DNA from: Mycobacterium sp.
Lineage (GTDB): Bacteria; Actinomycetota; Actinomycetes; Mycobacteriales; Mycobacteriaceae
NCBI GenBank assembly: GCA_003987775.1
Contig: RXJD01000022.1
Coordinates: 1 to 64,000 of the forward strand
DNA: 64,000 nucleotides
Direction of reading: 5' to 3'
The notes beneath the pieces are model-generated. The model was not told where the DNA came from. It saw only the letters and a program-made list of their open reading frames with translations, and ran no database searches. Of this stretch, positions 37,873-46,184 are shown piece by piece. Every line of letters begins with the position of its first letter. Position 1 is the first letter of the stretch. The translations under genes were made by a program, and so were the position numbers.

Positions 37873-38472
37873 ATGGCCGTACTGGCTGAATCCGAGCTGG
37901 GCTCGGAAGCACAACGCGAGCGCCGCAAGCGGATCCTGGACGCCACCATGGCCATTGCGTCCAAGGGCGGCTACGAAGCGGTGCAGATGCGTGCCGTGGC
38001 CGACCGCGCCGACGTGGCGGTGGGGACGCTCTACCGGTACTTCCCGTCGAAGGTGCACCTGCTGGTGTCGGCCCTGGGCCGCGAGTTCAGCCGCATCGAC
38101 GCCAAGACCGACCGTTCGGCAATGGCGGGCGGCACGCCGTTCGAGCGACTGAGCTTCATGGTGGGCAAGCTCAATCGCGCGATGCAGCGCAATCCGCTGC
38201 TGACCGAGGCGATGACGCGCGCGTACGTGTTCGCCGACGCGTCGGCGGCCAGCGAAGTGGACCAGGTGGAGAAGCTGATCGACAGCATGTTCGCCCGGGC
38301 CATGAGCGACGGCGAACCGACCGAGGACCAGTACCACATCGCCCGGGTGATCTCGGACGTGTGGCTGTCCAACCTGCTGGCCTGGCTCACCCGGCGCGCC
38401 TCGGCCACCGATGTGAGCAAGCGACTCGATCTTGCCGTGCGCCTGCTGATCGGCGATCACGAGAACTGCTAG
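37873..38472 (+). CDS. kstR: Cholesterol regulon repressor KstR
   Basis: This TetR-family repressor has 199 aa, the M. tuberculosis KstR length. The N-terminal helix-turn-helix is MRAVADRADVAVGTLYRYFP with the following SKVHLL helix. KstR represses uptake and early/ring A-B cholesterol genes and is released by 3-oxo-4-cholestenoyl-type CoA thioesters. ATG 37873 (MAVLAESELGSE) was chosen as the conserved start with GAGG upstream; ATG 37837, with its own AGGAG, would add 12 residues. It diverges from fadE34 across its own operator. Confidence 0.96.
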   Translation: MAVLAESELGSEAQRERRKRILDATMAIASKGGYEAVQMRAVADRADVAVGTLYRYFPSKVHLLVSALGREFSRIDAKTDRSAMAGGTPFERLSFMVGKLNRAMQRNPLLTEAMTRAYVFADASAASEVDQVEKLIDSMFARAMSDGEPTEDQYHIARVISDVWLSNLLAWLTRRASATDVSKRLDLAVRLLIGDHENC

Positions 38473-38475
38473 GCC

Positions 38476-38495
38476 GGTCGCTGCGGGTCGCGACC
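38476..38495. terminator. Weak hairpin between kstR and lacI-type gene
   Basis: GGTCGC-tgcgggtc-GCGACC forms a 6-bp stem between two convergent stops, with no T-run. It may serve as a terminator. Confidence 0.35.
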
Positions 38496-38530
38496 ATCTG
38501 GCTCGGCCGGTCGCAAGAGCGGCCGTCGGA

Positions 38531-39610
38531 CTAGGCGGGCGGTCCCGAGGTGCGTCCCCGGATCAGTTCGGTGGGGAGCAGTTCGACCGCGGGCAACCCG
38601 GACCGCGGCGGCTTGAGCACCAGTTCGCCGGCCCGGCGGCCCTTCTGCAGGCTGGGCTGCGCGACCGTGGTCAGGCCGCGGCTCAGCGCGTCATCGACAC
38701 CGTCGAATCCGGTGACCGTCAGCTGCCCCGGAACGTAAATGCCATGTGCGCGAAGGTAATCCATCGCCGATAAGGCGAGGATGTCGGCGGTGCACATCAG
38801 CGCGGTGATGCGCGGATTGGCCTCCAATGCCACCTTGGCGGCGTCGCCGCCGGAGGTCGGCAGGTGCTCGTAGCTCTCCACCACGGTGAGCGAGTCGGGA
38901 TCCACTCCGGCGGCCGTCATCGCCTCCCAGACACCGATGATCCGTTCGCGCTGCACGTCGAAGGTCGGCGACTTCAGCCGCTCGGCGTCCACCAGGCCCT
39001 GACGCCGGTCCCGGCCCAGCCGCATGGTCAGCAGCCCGATCTCCCGGTGCCCCAGACTCAGCACGTACTCGGCCATCTCGCGCATGGCCGCCCGGTCGTC
39101 GATGCCGACCCGGGACACCCCCGACAGGTCCACGGGCTGATCGACCACCACCACCGGCAGCCGCCGCTGCAGGACCACCTGCAGATAGGGATCGTCATCG
39201 CGCACCGAATACACCACGAAACCGTCCACCCCGGCCCCCAGCACCGCCGACGTCCCGTCCTCGATGCTGCGATTGGGACCCACCGCCACCAGGAGCAGGC
39301 CCTGGCCCAGCTCTTCGCACGATTGCGCCACCCCTGCCACGAAGTCGCGCGCCGCCGGGTCACTGAAGGAGTAGGTCAGCGGCTCGGTCATCACCAGACC
39401 CACCGCGCCGGCCTTGCGGGTGCGCAGCGAGCGCGCCACCGGGTCGGGTCCCGCATAGCCCAGCCGCTTGGCCGTGGCGAACACCCGGTCTCGGAGTTCT
39501 GGCGAGAGCTGATCTGGCCGGTTGAAGGCGTTCGAGATCGTGGTGCGCGACACTTTGAGCTCGGCTGCCAACGACGCCAGAGTCGCCCGCCTGCGCGGTG
39601 TGGGACTCAC
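38531..39610 (-). CDS. LacI-family regulator (Rv3575c-like)
   Basis: This 359-aa protein is the length of Rv3575c. The N-terminal LacI helix-turn-helix is LASLAAELKVSRTTISNAFN with a hinge helix at VARSLRTRKAGAVGLVM. A periplasmic-binding-protein-like effector domain follows, with a terminal IRGRTSGP. GTG 39610 was chosen because it gives the family length; a longer in-frame extension would run into the divergent Zur region. Its target and inducer are unknown. It is conserved next to kstR across mycobacteria, but no evidence here links it to sterols. Confidence 0.92.
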   Translation of the reverse strand: MSPTPRRRATLASLAAELKVSRTTISNAFNRPDQLSPELRDRVFATAKRLGYAGPDPVARSLRTRKAGAVGLVMTEPLTYSFSDPAARDFVAGVAQSCEELGQGLLLVAVGPNRSIEDGTSAVLGAGVDGFVVYSVRDDDPYLQVVLQRRLPVVVVDQPVDLSGVSRVGIDDRAAMREMAEYVLSLGHREIGLLTMRLGRDRRQGLVDAERLKSPTFDVQRERIIGVWEAMTAAGVDPDSLTVVESYEHLPTSGGDAAKVALEANPRITALMCTADILALSAMDYLRAHGIYVPGQLTVTGFDGVDDALSRGLTTVAQPSLQKGRRAGELVLKPPRSGLPAVELLPTELIRGRTSGPPA

Positions 39611-39658
39611 GTTCGGTGACGCTACAACGCATACCGCCGGTCGCATCGACCGACTTTC

Positions 39659-39679
39659 TAATGGAAACGATTTTCATTA
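39659..39679. promoter_or_regulatory. Zur (FurB) box upstream of znuA
   Basis: TAATGGAAA-cga-TTTTCATTA is a 21-bp palindrome with 8 of 9 arm positions paired. It fits the AT-rich mycobacterial Zur motif with ATGAAAA/TTTTCAT arms. It lies 42 bp before the znuA start, consistent with zinc-dependent repression. Confidence 0.85.
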
Positions 39680-39720
39680 GTATTATGGGTCGGCCAACCG
39701 GCCTGGCGAGAGGATGCGAC

Positions 39721-40623
39721 GTGCGGAAGTGGCTTGCGCTCAGCCTGCTCTGCTGCGCCGCACTGACGGGCTGCGCCGCCCTGACAGCCTGCGCCGCCGG
39801 CAGTGGTCCGGAGCACCCGGGGGCGGTCGCGGTGGTGGCCTCTACCGACGTGTGGGGCAGCGTGGCACGGGCGGTTGCCGGCGGGCACATCGCCGTCAAA
39901 TCCATCCTGACCGGACCCGACGCCGATCCTCACTCCTACCAGGCGACCCCCGCCGACGCGGCGACGCTCGCCGACGCCGATCTCGTGGTCTACAACGGCG
40001 GTGGGTACGACCCGTGGGTCGACCGGGTGCTGGCCGGACATCCCGGGATCCATGCCATCGACGCCTACTCCTTTCTGGGTCCGGTGAGCGAGGCACCCGA
40101 CGAGCACGTGTTCTACAACCTCGCCGTCGCCAAAGCGGTGGCCATCGCCATCGCGGAGCGGCTGGCGATGATCGACCCGCCCGACTCTGCGCAATACCGC
40201 GCCAACGCCGCCCAATTCGGGCGCGGCGCCGACGCGATCGCCACCTCAGAGCGCGCGATCGCCACCGCGCATCCGTCCGCCGGCGTCATCGCCACCGAGC
40301 CCGTCGTGCACTACCTACTCGCCGCCGCGGGACTGATCAATCGCACCCCCGTCGGTTTCGCGGCGGCCAACGAGAACGACGCCGATCCCGCCCCGGCCGA
40401 CATGGCCTCCGCCCTGGACCTGATCAACCGCCGGGAGGTGGTGGCGCTGTTGATCAATCCGCAGACCGCGACCGCAGCAACGGCCGACCTGCAGGCCGCC
40501 GCCCGGCACGCCGGTGTGCCGGTGACCGAGGTGTCCGAGACCCTGCCCACCGGATCCGATTACCTGACCTGGCAGCGCAATACCGTCACCCAGCTGACGA
40601 CGGCGCTGCAGACCGGCAGCTGA
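39721..40623 (+). CDS. znuA: Zinc ABC transporter substrate-binding lipoprotein ZnuA
   Basis: This 300-aa cluster A-I metal-binding protein starts at GTG 39721 with AGAGGA upstream. The signal peptide VRKWLALSLLCCAALTGC has an LTGC lipobox. Candidate metal ligands are His in DADPHSYQATP, His in DEHVFYNL, His/Glu in TEPVVHYLL and the late Asp/Glu in FAAANENDADP. A His-rich flexible loop, common in proteobacterial ZnuA, is missing. It is the first gene of znuA-znuC-znuB under a Zur box. In M. tuberculosis this operon is absent from the kstR-lppH interval; M. smegmatis has a similar arrangement. Confidence 0.9.
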   Translation: MRKWLALSLLCCAALTGCAALTACAAGSGPEHPGAVAVVASTDVWGSVARAVAGGHIAVKSILTGPDADPHSYQATPADAATLADADLVVYNGGGYDPWVDRVLAGHPGIHAIDAYSFLGPVSEAPDEHVFYNLAVAKAVAIAIAERLAMIDPPDSAQYRANAAQFGRGADAIATSERAIATAHPSAGVIATEPVVHYLLAAAGLINRTPVGFAAANENDADPAPADMASALDLINRREVVALLINPQTATAATADLQAAARHAGVPVTEVSETLPTGSDYLTWQRNTVTQLTTALQTGS

Positions 40624-40626
40624 CAC

Positions 40627-41436
40627 GTGACGTCCGTGAGCCGTCCCGCCGCAGTCGGGCAGCTGGCATCCGCGAGCCGTGAAGTAGTCGCGCTGACCGG
40701 TGCCCGGCTGGCCTTCGGCGACCGGGTGCTCTGGGACCACCTCGACCTGTCGGTGGCGGCCGGTGAATTCGTAGCGGTGCTCGGACCCAACGGAACCGGC
40801 AAGACCTCACTGCTCAAGGTGTTGCTCGGACAGCAGCCGCTGAGTGCCGGGGTGGCGAAAGTCCACGGCCCGGTCGGGTATGTGCCGCAACACCATCCGA
40901 TCGATCGGGAGGTGATGCTGCGCGGACGCGACCTGGTCGGTCTCGGCGTGGACGGGCATCGGTGGGGCACGTTGCCGGTGCGCGCCGCACACCGGGCCCG
41001 CCGTCGCGACGCCGTCCGACTGGCCCTGCGCCAGGTCAACGGTGAAGGACTGGCCGACAGGCGGGTGGGTCTGATGTCCGGTGGCGAACTGCAGCGGCTG
41101 CGTATTGCGCAGGCGCTGGTCAGCGACCCGGCGCTGCTGCTGTGCGACGAACCGCTGCTGACCTTGGACCCGGCCAACGCCAAACTGGTCGCGGAGCTGA
41201 TCAATCGGCGCCGGCGTGACGCCGGGACCGCTGTGATCGTCGTCACCCACGAACTGAATCCGATACTGCCGTACGTGGATCGGGTGCTGTACCTGGTCGA
41301 CGGCCGTTTTCGGATCGGCAGCGTCGACCAGGTGATGACGGCGCAGACGCTGTCCGAGCTCTACCGGGCTGACATCGACGTGGTCAAAGTGAAGGACCGC
41401 TACTTCGTCGTCGGCGCCCCGGACGGCGAGGCCTGA
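40627..41436 (+). CDS. znuC: Zinc ABC transporter ATPase ZnuC
   Basis: This 269-aa ABC ATPase has the Walker A GPNGTGKTS, Q-loop YVPQHH, signature LMSGGELQRLRIA, Walker B ALLLCDEP and H-loop VVTHEL. It is coupled to ZnuA (GTG three bases after its stop) and to ZnuB (TGATG). It energises zinc import. Confidence 0.92.
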   Translation: MTSVSRPAAVGQLASASREVVALTGARLAFGDRVLWDHLDLSVAAGEFVAVLGPNGTGKTSLLKVLLGQQPLSAGVAKVHGPVGYVPQHHPIDREVMLRGRDLVGLGVDGHRWGTLPVRAAHRARRRDAVRLALRQVNGEGLADRRVGLMSGGELQRLRIAQALVSDPALLLCDEPLLTLDPANAKLVAELINRRRRDAGTAVIVVTHELNPILPYVDRVLYLVDGRFRIGSVDQVMTAQTLSELYRADIDVVKVKDRYFVVGAPDGEA

Positions 41437-42284
41437 TGAACGAGCGCCTGACCGAAATGCTCGACCACCTGTTCGCCTTCGACCTGACCGCCCATCTGCT
41501 CCGGCATGACTTCGTGCAGCAGGCCCTGCTCGCGGGGGTCCTGCTGGGTTTGGTCGCCGGGCTGATCGGGCCGTTCATCGTAATGCGGCAGATGTCGTTC
41601 GCGGTGCACGGCTCGGCCGAATTGTCGCTGACCGGAGCGGCATTCGCGTTGCTGGCCGGCTTCGAGGTGGGGATCGGGGCCCTGGTCGGCAGTGCGCTGG
41701 CGGCAGCGCTGTTCGGCATTCTGGGTCAGCGTGCGCGGGAGCGCGACTCGGTGATCGGCGTGGTGCTGGCCTTCGGTCTGGGCCTGGCTGTGCTGTTCAT
41801 CCACCTCTACCCGGGCCGCACCGGGACCAGCTTCGCATTGCTCACCGGTCAGATAGTCGGGGTCGGCTACTCCGGCCTGCTGATGCTGGCGGTGGTGTGC
41901 GCTCTGGTGATGGTGGCACTGGGCCTCTGCTACCGCCCCCTGTTGTTCGCCACGGTCGACCCGGACGTGGCGGCCGCCCGAGGCGTGCCGGTGCGCATGC
42001 TGGGCGTCGTGTTCGCCGCACTGGTGGGGGTGGTGGCTGCGCAGGCCGTCCAGATCGTGGGGGCGCTGCTGGTGATGTCCTTGCTGATCACTCCGGCCGC
42101 GGCGGCCGCCCGCGTGGTGAGCGCGCCCGCTGCGGCGATCGCCACCTCGGTGGTGTTCGCCGAGCTCGCCGCGGTCGGCGGAATCGTGTTGTCGCTGGCG
42201 CCGGGTGTTCCGGTGTCGGTGTTCGTGGCCACCATCTCCTTCCTCATCTACGTGTTTTGCTGGTTACTCGGGCGACGCCGCTGA
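41436..42284 (+). CDS. znuB: Zinc ABC transporter permease ZnuB
   Basis: This 282-aa ABC-3 family permease has about eight to nine transmembrane helices, with the early loop MRQMSFAVHGSAELSLTGAA and the coupling region around DPDVAAARGVPVRML. The start shares one base with znuC. It imports zinc across the plasma membrane with ZnuA and ZnuC. The operon is presumably derepressed under zinc limitation. Confidence 0.92.
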   Translation: MNERLTEMLDHLFAFDLTAHLLRHDFVQQALLAGVLLGLVAGLIGPFIVMRQMSFAVHGSAELSLTGAAFALLAGFEVGIGALVGSALAAALFGILGQRARERDSVIGVVLAFGLGLAVLFIHLYPGRTGTSFALLTGQIVGVGYSGLLMLAVVCALVMVALGLCYRPLLFATVDPDVAAARGVPVRMLGVVFAALVGVVAAQAVQIVGALLVMSLLITPAAAAARVVSAPAAAIATSVVFAELAAVGGIVLSLAPGVPVSVFVATISFLIYVFCWLLGRRR

Positions 42285-42327
42285 GCAGCATTTAAGCTGG
42301 TAGAACGCTCGCGAAAGGGGGCGCGGG

Positions 42328-43044
42328 ATGGGGGGACCAGTGCGCTTACAGATCGCGGTGCTGGCCGGTGCATGCATGCTCCTGGCCGGTTGCACCGACG
42401 TCGTCGACGGCAACGCTGTCGCCGGGGAGAAGGCCGGCCTGGCCAACCAGACACCGATACCGGTGAGTGCGCTCGACGACCTGATGCTGGACGCCAGCCA
42501 GATCAACAGCGCGCTTGGCGCCACGTCGATGAAGGTCTGGTTCAACGCCAAGGTGATGTGGGACTGGAGCAAGAACGTGAACGACAAGAACTGCCTGGCC
42601 GTGGACGGCGCCGCGCAGGGCAGGGTCTACGAGGGCACCGGGTGGACGTCGATGCGCGGCCAGCGTCTCGACGACAGCATCGACGACTCCAAGAAGCGCA
42701 AGCACTACGCGATTCAGGCGGTGGTCGCTTTTCCCGACGCCCAGGACGCCGGCAACTTCTTCAAGTCCTCGGTGCAGAGCTGGAAGTCGTGTTCCAACCG
42801 CCGGTTCAACGACGTCAGCCCCAACCAGCCCGCCACCGTCTGGTCGGTGGGCGACGTGACCAACGACAACGGCATGCTGACCAGCTCGCAGGTCCAGGAG
42901 GGCGGGGATGGCTGGACCTGTCAGCGTGCCCTGACCGTGCGCAACAACCTTGCCATCGACGTCGTCACCTGCGCTTATGACATCAGCGGTCCGTCGGCGA
43001 CCCAGATCGCCGGCCAGATTGCCACCAAGGTCGCCAAGCTGTAG
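42328..43044 (+). CDS. lppH: LppH-like lipoprotein with PknH extracellular-domain fold
   Basis: This 238-aa lipoprotein has a signal peptide with lipobox LLAGC (Cys22). The mature part is the PknH-like sensor domain: LDASQINSALGATSM near the start, CLAVDGAAQGRVYEGTGWTS in the middle, and the CSNRRF and WTCQRALTVRNN segments whose cysteines form disulfides in PknH. The position and 238-aa length match Rv3576 (LppH). The protein lies at the outer membrane face and probably binds a wall ligand. It has no kinase domain. Confidence 0.88.
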   Translation: MGGPVRLQIAVLAGACMLLAGCTDVVDGNAVAGEKAGLANQTPIPVSALDDLMLDASQINSALGATSMKVWFNAKVMWDWSKNVNDKNCLAVDGAAQGRVYEGTGWTSMRGQRLDDSIDDSKKRKHYAIQAVVAFPDAQDAGNFFKSSVQSWKSCSNRRFNDVSPNQPATVWSVGDVTNDNGMLTSSQVQEGGDGWTCQRALTVRNNLAIDVVTCAYDISGPSATQIAGQIATKVAKL

Positions 43045-43070
43045 CCGGCCCGGCCTTCTAAGCTGGCCAG

Positions 43071-43829
43071 GTGGCCCGCATCGACCTCAACGCCGACCTC
43101 GGCGAAGGATTCGGGGTCTGGCAACTCGGCGACGACGACGCCATGCTCGGCATCGTCAGCAGCGCCAACGTGGCGTGCGGCTTTCACGCCGGCGACCCGG
43201 CCGGCCTGCTGCGGGTATGCCGGTCGGCCGCCGAGCGCGGCGTGCGAATCGGCGCACAGGTGAGCTACCACGACCTGGCCGGGTTCGGCCGACGGTTCAT
43301 CGACGTCTCTGCCGAGGACCTGCTGGCCGACGTCGTCTTCCAGATCGGTGCCCTGCAGGCCATCGCGCAGGCCGCCGGCTCGACGGTGGCCTACGTCAAG
43401 CCCCATGGGGCGCTGTACAACTCGATCGTCTCGCATCGCGATCAAGCGGCCGCGGTCGCCGAAGCGGTAGCGACGGTGGATGCCTCGTTGCCGGTGCTGG
43501 GCATGGCGGGTTCGGCGTTCTTCGAGGAAGCCGGACGCCGGGGCCTGCGCACGGTCGCCGAGGTGTTCGCCGACCGCGCCTACCAACCCGACGGCACCCT
43601 GGTTCCCCGCCGGGAACCCGGTGCGGTGCTGGGTGATCCGGCGGTCATCGCACGCCGGGTGGTGAACATGGTCAATGCCGGCGAGGTGACCGCGACCGAC
43701 GGAACGGTGCTGCGGGTCACCGCGGAATCGGTTTGCGTGCATGGCGATTCGCCCGGAGCCGTGCAGATTGCGACGGCCGTGCACGAGCAGCTCCGCACCG
43801 CAGGGGTCGAGATCGGAGCGTTCTGCTGA
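43071..43829 (+). CDS. pxpA: 5-oxoprolinase subunit A (LamB/YcsF family)
   Basis: This 252-aa LamB/YcsF protein has the signature IDLNADLGEGFG, SANVACGFHAGDP, GAQVSYHDLAGFGRR and YVKPHGALYN. PxpA acts with PxpB and PxpC to hydrolyse 5-oxoproline using ATP. PxpB and PxpC are not in this window, so either they are elsewhere or this copy acts alone. It ends in a one-base overlap (TGATG) with the next gene. Confidence 0.92.
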   Translation: MARIDLNADLGEGFGVWQLGDDDAMLGIVSSANVACGFHAGDPAGLLRVCRSAAERGVRIGAQVSYHDLAGFGRRFIDVSAEDLLADVVFQIGALQAIAQAAGSTVAYVKPHGALYNSIVSHRDQAAAVAEAVATVDASLPVLGMAGSAFFEEAGRRGLRTVAEVFADRAYQPDGTLVPRREPGAVLGDPAVIARRVVNMVNAGEVTATDGTVLRVTAESVCVHGDSPGAVQIATAVHEQLRTAGVEIGAFC

Positions 43830-44749
43830 TGCGACTGAAACTCGGGCGTCCCGACCTCTCGCAGCATGCTGAACGCTTCAATGTGCCTCCAGCAGCAGAT
43901 GATTCACCGCTCTGGGTGACCTGGATGGGGGTTGCCACGATACTCGTCGACGACGGCAACTCGGCGTTGATGACCGACGGCTACTTCTCCCGCCCCGGCC
44001 TGGCGGCGGTGGCAGCCGGGAAGGTGGCGCCGTCACCGGCCCGCGTCGACGGATGTCTGGCGAGGGCCAAGGTATTCCGGCTCGACGCGGTCATTCCCGT
44101 GCACACCCACATCGACCACGCGCTGGACTCCGCCCTGGTGGCCGACCGCACCGGGGCCAAGCTGATCGGCGGCGAGTCGGCGGCCAACCTGGGCCGCGGA
44201 TACGGACTCCCGGCCGAGCAGATCGTCGTCGCGGTGTCGGGTGCGCCAATGATTTTGGGCGCCTTCGACGTAACGCTGATCGAGTCACACCACTGCCCGC
44301 CCGACCGGTTCCCCGGCGCGATCAGCGCGCCGGTCAAGCCGCCGGTGAAAGCGTCCGCATACCGTTGCGGGGAGTCATGGTCGACACTGATCCACCACCG
44401 GCCGTCGGGCCGGCGGGTGCTTATTCAGGGCAGCGCCGGCTATGTCCCGGGTGCCCTCGACGGCATGAGTGCCGATGTCGCTTATCTCAGCGTTGGGCAG
44501 CTCGGATTGCAGCCGCGGTCCTACATCACCGAATACTGGGATCAGACGGTGCGGGCCGTCGGCGCGCGCCGTGTCGTCGGCATCCATTGGGACGACTTCT
44601 TCCGCCCGCTGACAGAGCCGTTGCGGGCCTTGCCTTTTGCGGGCGACGATTTGAACGTCTCGATGCGAATGCTGGACGAGCTGGCTGCGCGGGATGGAGT
44701 CGAACTGCAGCTGCCCACGGTCTTTCGCCGCGAAGACCCCTGGGCGTAG
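43829..44749 (+). CDS. Metallo-beta-lactamase fold hydrolase (Rv3577-like)
   Basis: This 306-aa protein of the metallo-beta-lactamase superfamily carries the HTHIDH zinc motif (PVHTHIDHALDS), a later ESHHCPPD histidine pair and GIHWDDFF near the end. The ATG start overlaps pxpA by one base. M. tuberculosis Rv3577 occupies the same position. The substrate is unknown; the motif predicts a binuclear metal hydrolase. It is soluble, with no signal peptide. Confidence 0.88.
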   Translation: MRLKLGRPDLSQHAERFNVPPAADDSPLWVTWMGVATILVDDGNSALMTDGYFSRPGLAAVAAGKVAPSPARVDGCLARAKVFRLDAVIPVHTHIDHALDSALVADRTGAKLIGGESAANLGRGYGLPAEQIVVAVSGAPMILGAFDVTLIESHHCPPDRFPGAISAPVKPPVKASAYRCGESWSTLIHHRPSGRRVLIQGSAGYVPGALDGMSADVAYLSVGQLGLQPRSYITEYWDQTVRAVGARRVVGIHWDDFFRPLTEPLRALPFAGDDLNVSMRMLDELAARDGVELQLPTVFRREDPWA

Positions 44750-44762
44750 ACGCTGCTGCTGA

Positions 44763-44939
44763 TCCTCCTTTTTCCCGGGTGCGGTTCTGGTGCTTGCCAA
44801 GCTGTGCGACGACGAGGGCCTGTTCGAGGCGGCCGGTGCGGCGATGGCGCGCGCGAGTCCACCCGGCTCGGCTTGTACCCGCCGCCTCGTGGTGGCGGTG
44901 CTCGCCCTCTGGGCGAGCGTGCAGGTCTTCGGGATCTAG
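44763..44939 (+). pseudogene. ArsB-type permease relic (Rv3578/arsB2 position)
   Basis: A short frame encodes VLVLAKLCDDEGLFEAAGAA followed by MARAS and, near its end, RRLVVAVLALWASVQVFGI, then stops. This matches the early part of ArsB/arsenite permeases, where LLLDESGFFEWAALHVSR precedes a hydrophobic segment. The remaining 350 or so residues are missing. Rv3578 (arsB2) lies exactly here in M. tuberculosis, between Rv3577 and Rv3579c. It is best read as a deletion remnant, replaced downstream by a PE-PPE-PPE operon. Confidence 0.6.
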
Positions 44940-44953
44940 CCCTTCCGGGCGTG

Positions 44954-46150
44954 CTAGCCGGCCGCCGGCGGCCTCGTCATGAACGTCAGGCGGTGCCCGT
45001 ACGCGGGGGTGCGACGGCCGTTGCCGGCATTGACGAACTGCCCGAATGGCGGCGCCACCGGCATGCTGCTGCCGACCGCCCCTTCCGCCGCTGCCGAGAT
45101 CGAGGTGGCATTACCGATCGCCGTCACCCCGGATCCGGCCTGGGCCGTCGCCGACGTCCAACTCACCGGTACCGACAGTCCGCTGCTGAGCGGGACAGCC
45201 CTGCCCAGCCCCGCGGCCACGCCACCCACGCTGCTCGACAGTTTGGGCGCGGCCGCAGCCGCGGCCTGCGCCGCCTTTTCCGCAGCCTGCGCGGTCGTGA
45301 ACAGGTCATTGGCGACGCTGCCGAGCTTGGAGAATCCCGCTACTTCGTCGCCGACGAAAAGGGTGTCTTGCAGACCCTGCGCGAAGGCACTCATGTACGG
45401 CGAGATGTATTTGCTGTAGAGAGGCACGAGGTCGTCAAGCGGCGTGTTGGCCACGAGCCACTGGTCGATCGCCGTGAATTGGCCATTCAGCGGCGACGAG
45501 AGTGTTTGCAGCAGGTCACCCACCCGGGGCATCAGCTGCGCTCCCACGCTGTTCAGTTGGGCCTGAACTGCCTGGCCTGCACCCTTGAAGCCCGCAATGG
45601 CCTGGTCAACCAGAGCGCCGGGGTCCGTCGCCTCGGCGGGCTGGGGCAACTCGGTCAGCTGCGTCGCCGCCGCCGAGCTGCCCGCGTAGTTGTACATCGC
45701 CGCCGCGTCCTGAGCCCAGAACTCGAGGTAGAGAGCCTCGGTTGCCGCGATCGCCGGGGTGTTCTGGCCGAGAAAGTTGGTCGCAACCAATGCCGCCAGC
45801 AACGCACGGTTGGCCGCGATCACCGGTGGCGGAATCGAGGCAGCGAACGCCGTGTCGAAGGCGGCCGCAGCCGCGAACGCCTGACCCGCAGCCTGACCGG
45901 CCTCCGCTGCGCTGCTGTCCAGCCATGCGATGAACGGCGTCACCGCCGACAGCAGCGACTCAGACGCAGGCCCCAGCCACGGCCCGTTGGTGAGCTCGGC
46001 GACCACGGACCGATGGCCCGCCGCGGCGACCTCGAAGTCGCCGGCGAGGCCACTCCATGCCGCTGCGGCAGCCAACATCGGTCCGGCCCCCGGACCCGCA
46101 TATATGCGCCCGGAGTTGATCTCGGGCGGCAGAAGTCCATAATCGACCAT
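44954..46150 (-). CDS. PPE-SVP family protein (398 aa)
   Basis: This PPE protein starts MVDYGLLPPEINSGRIYAGP, with Pro8-Pro9-Glu10 and the WLGPAS turn about residue 56. The C-terminal part has the SVP-subfamily motif SGLSVPVSW. It is the third gene of a PE-PPE-PPE operon. SVP proteins are usually exported by ESX-5. An ALA/GLY-rich linker separates the PPE domain from the SVP domain. Confidence 0.94.
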   Translation of the reverse strand: MVDYGLLPPEINSGRIYAGPGAGPMLAAAAAWSGLAGDFEVAAAGHRSVVAELTNGPWLGPASESLLSAVTPFIAWLDSSAAEAGQAAGQAFAAAAAFDTAFAASIPPPVIAANRALLAALVATNFLGQNTPAIAATEALYLEFWAQDAAAMYNYAGSSAAATQLTELPQPAEATDPGALVDQAIAGFKGAGQAVQAQLNSVGAQLMPRVGDLLQTLSSPLNGQFTAIDQWLVANTPLDDLVPLYSKYISPYMSAFAQGLQDTLFVGDEVAGFSKLGSVANDLFTTAQAAEKAAQAAAAAAPKLSSSVGGVAAGLGRAVPLSSGLSVPVSWTSATAQAGSGVTAIGNATSISAAAEGAVGSSMPVAPPFGQFVNAGNGRRTPAYGHRLTFMTRPPAAG

Positions 46151-46184
46151 CGCGATTAATCCCCGTATGCGGTGATCGGGCCGG

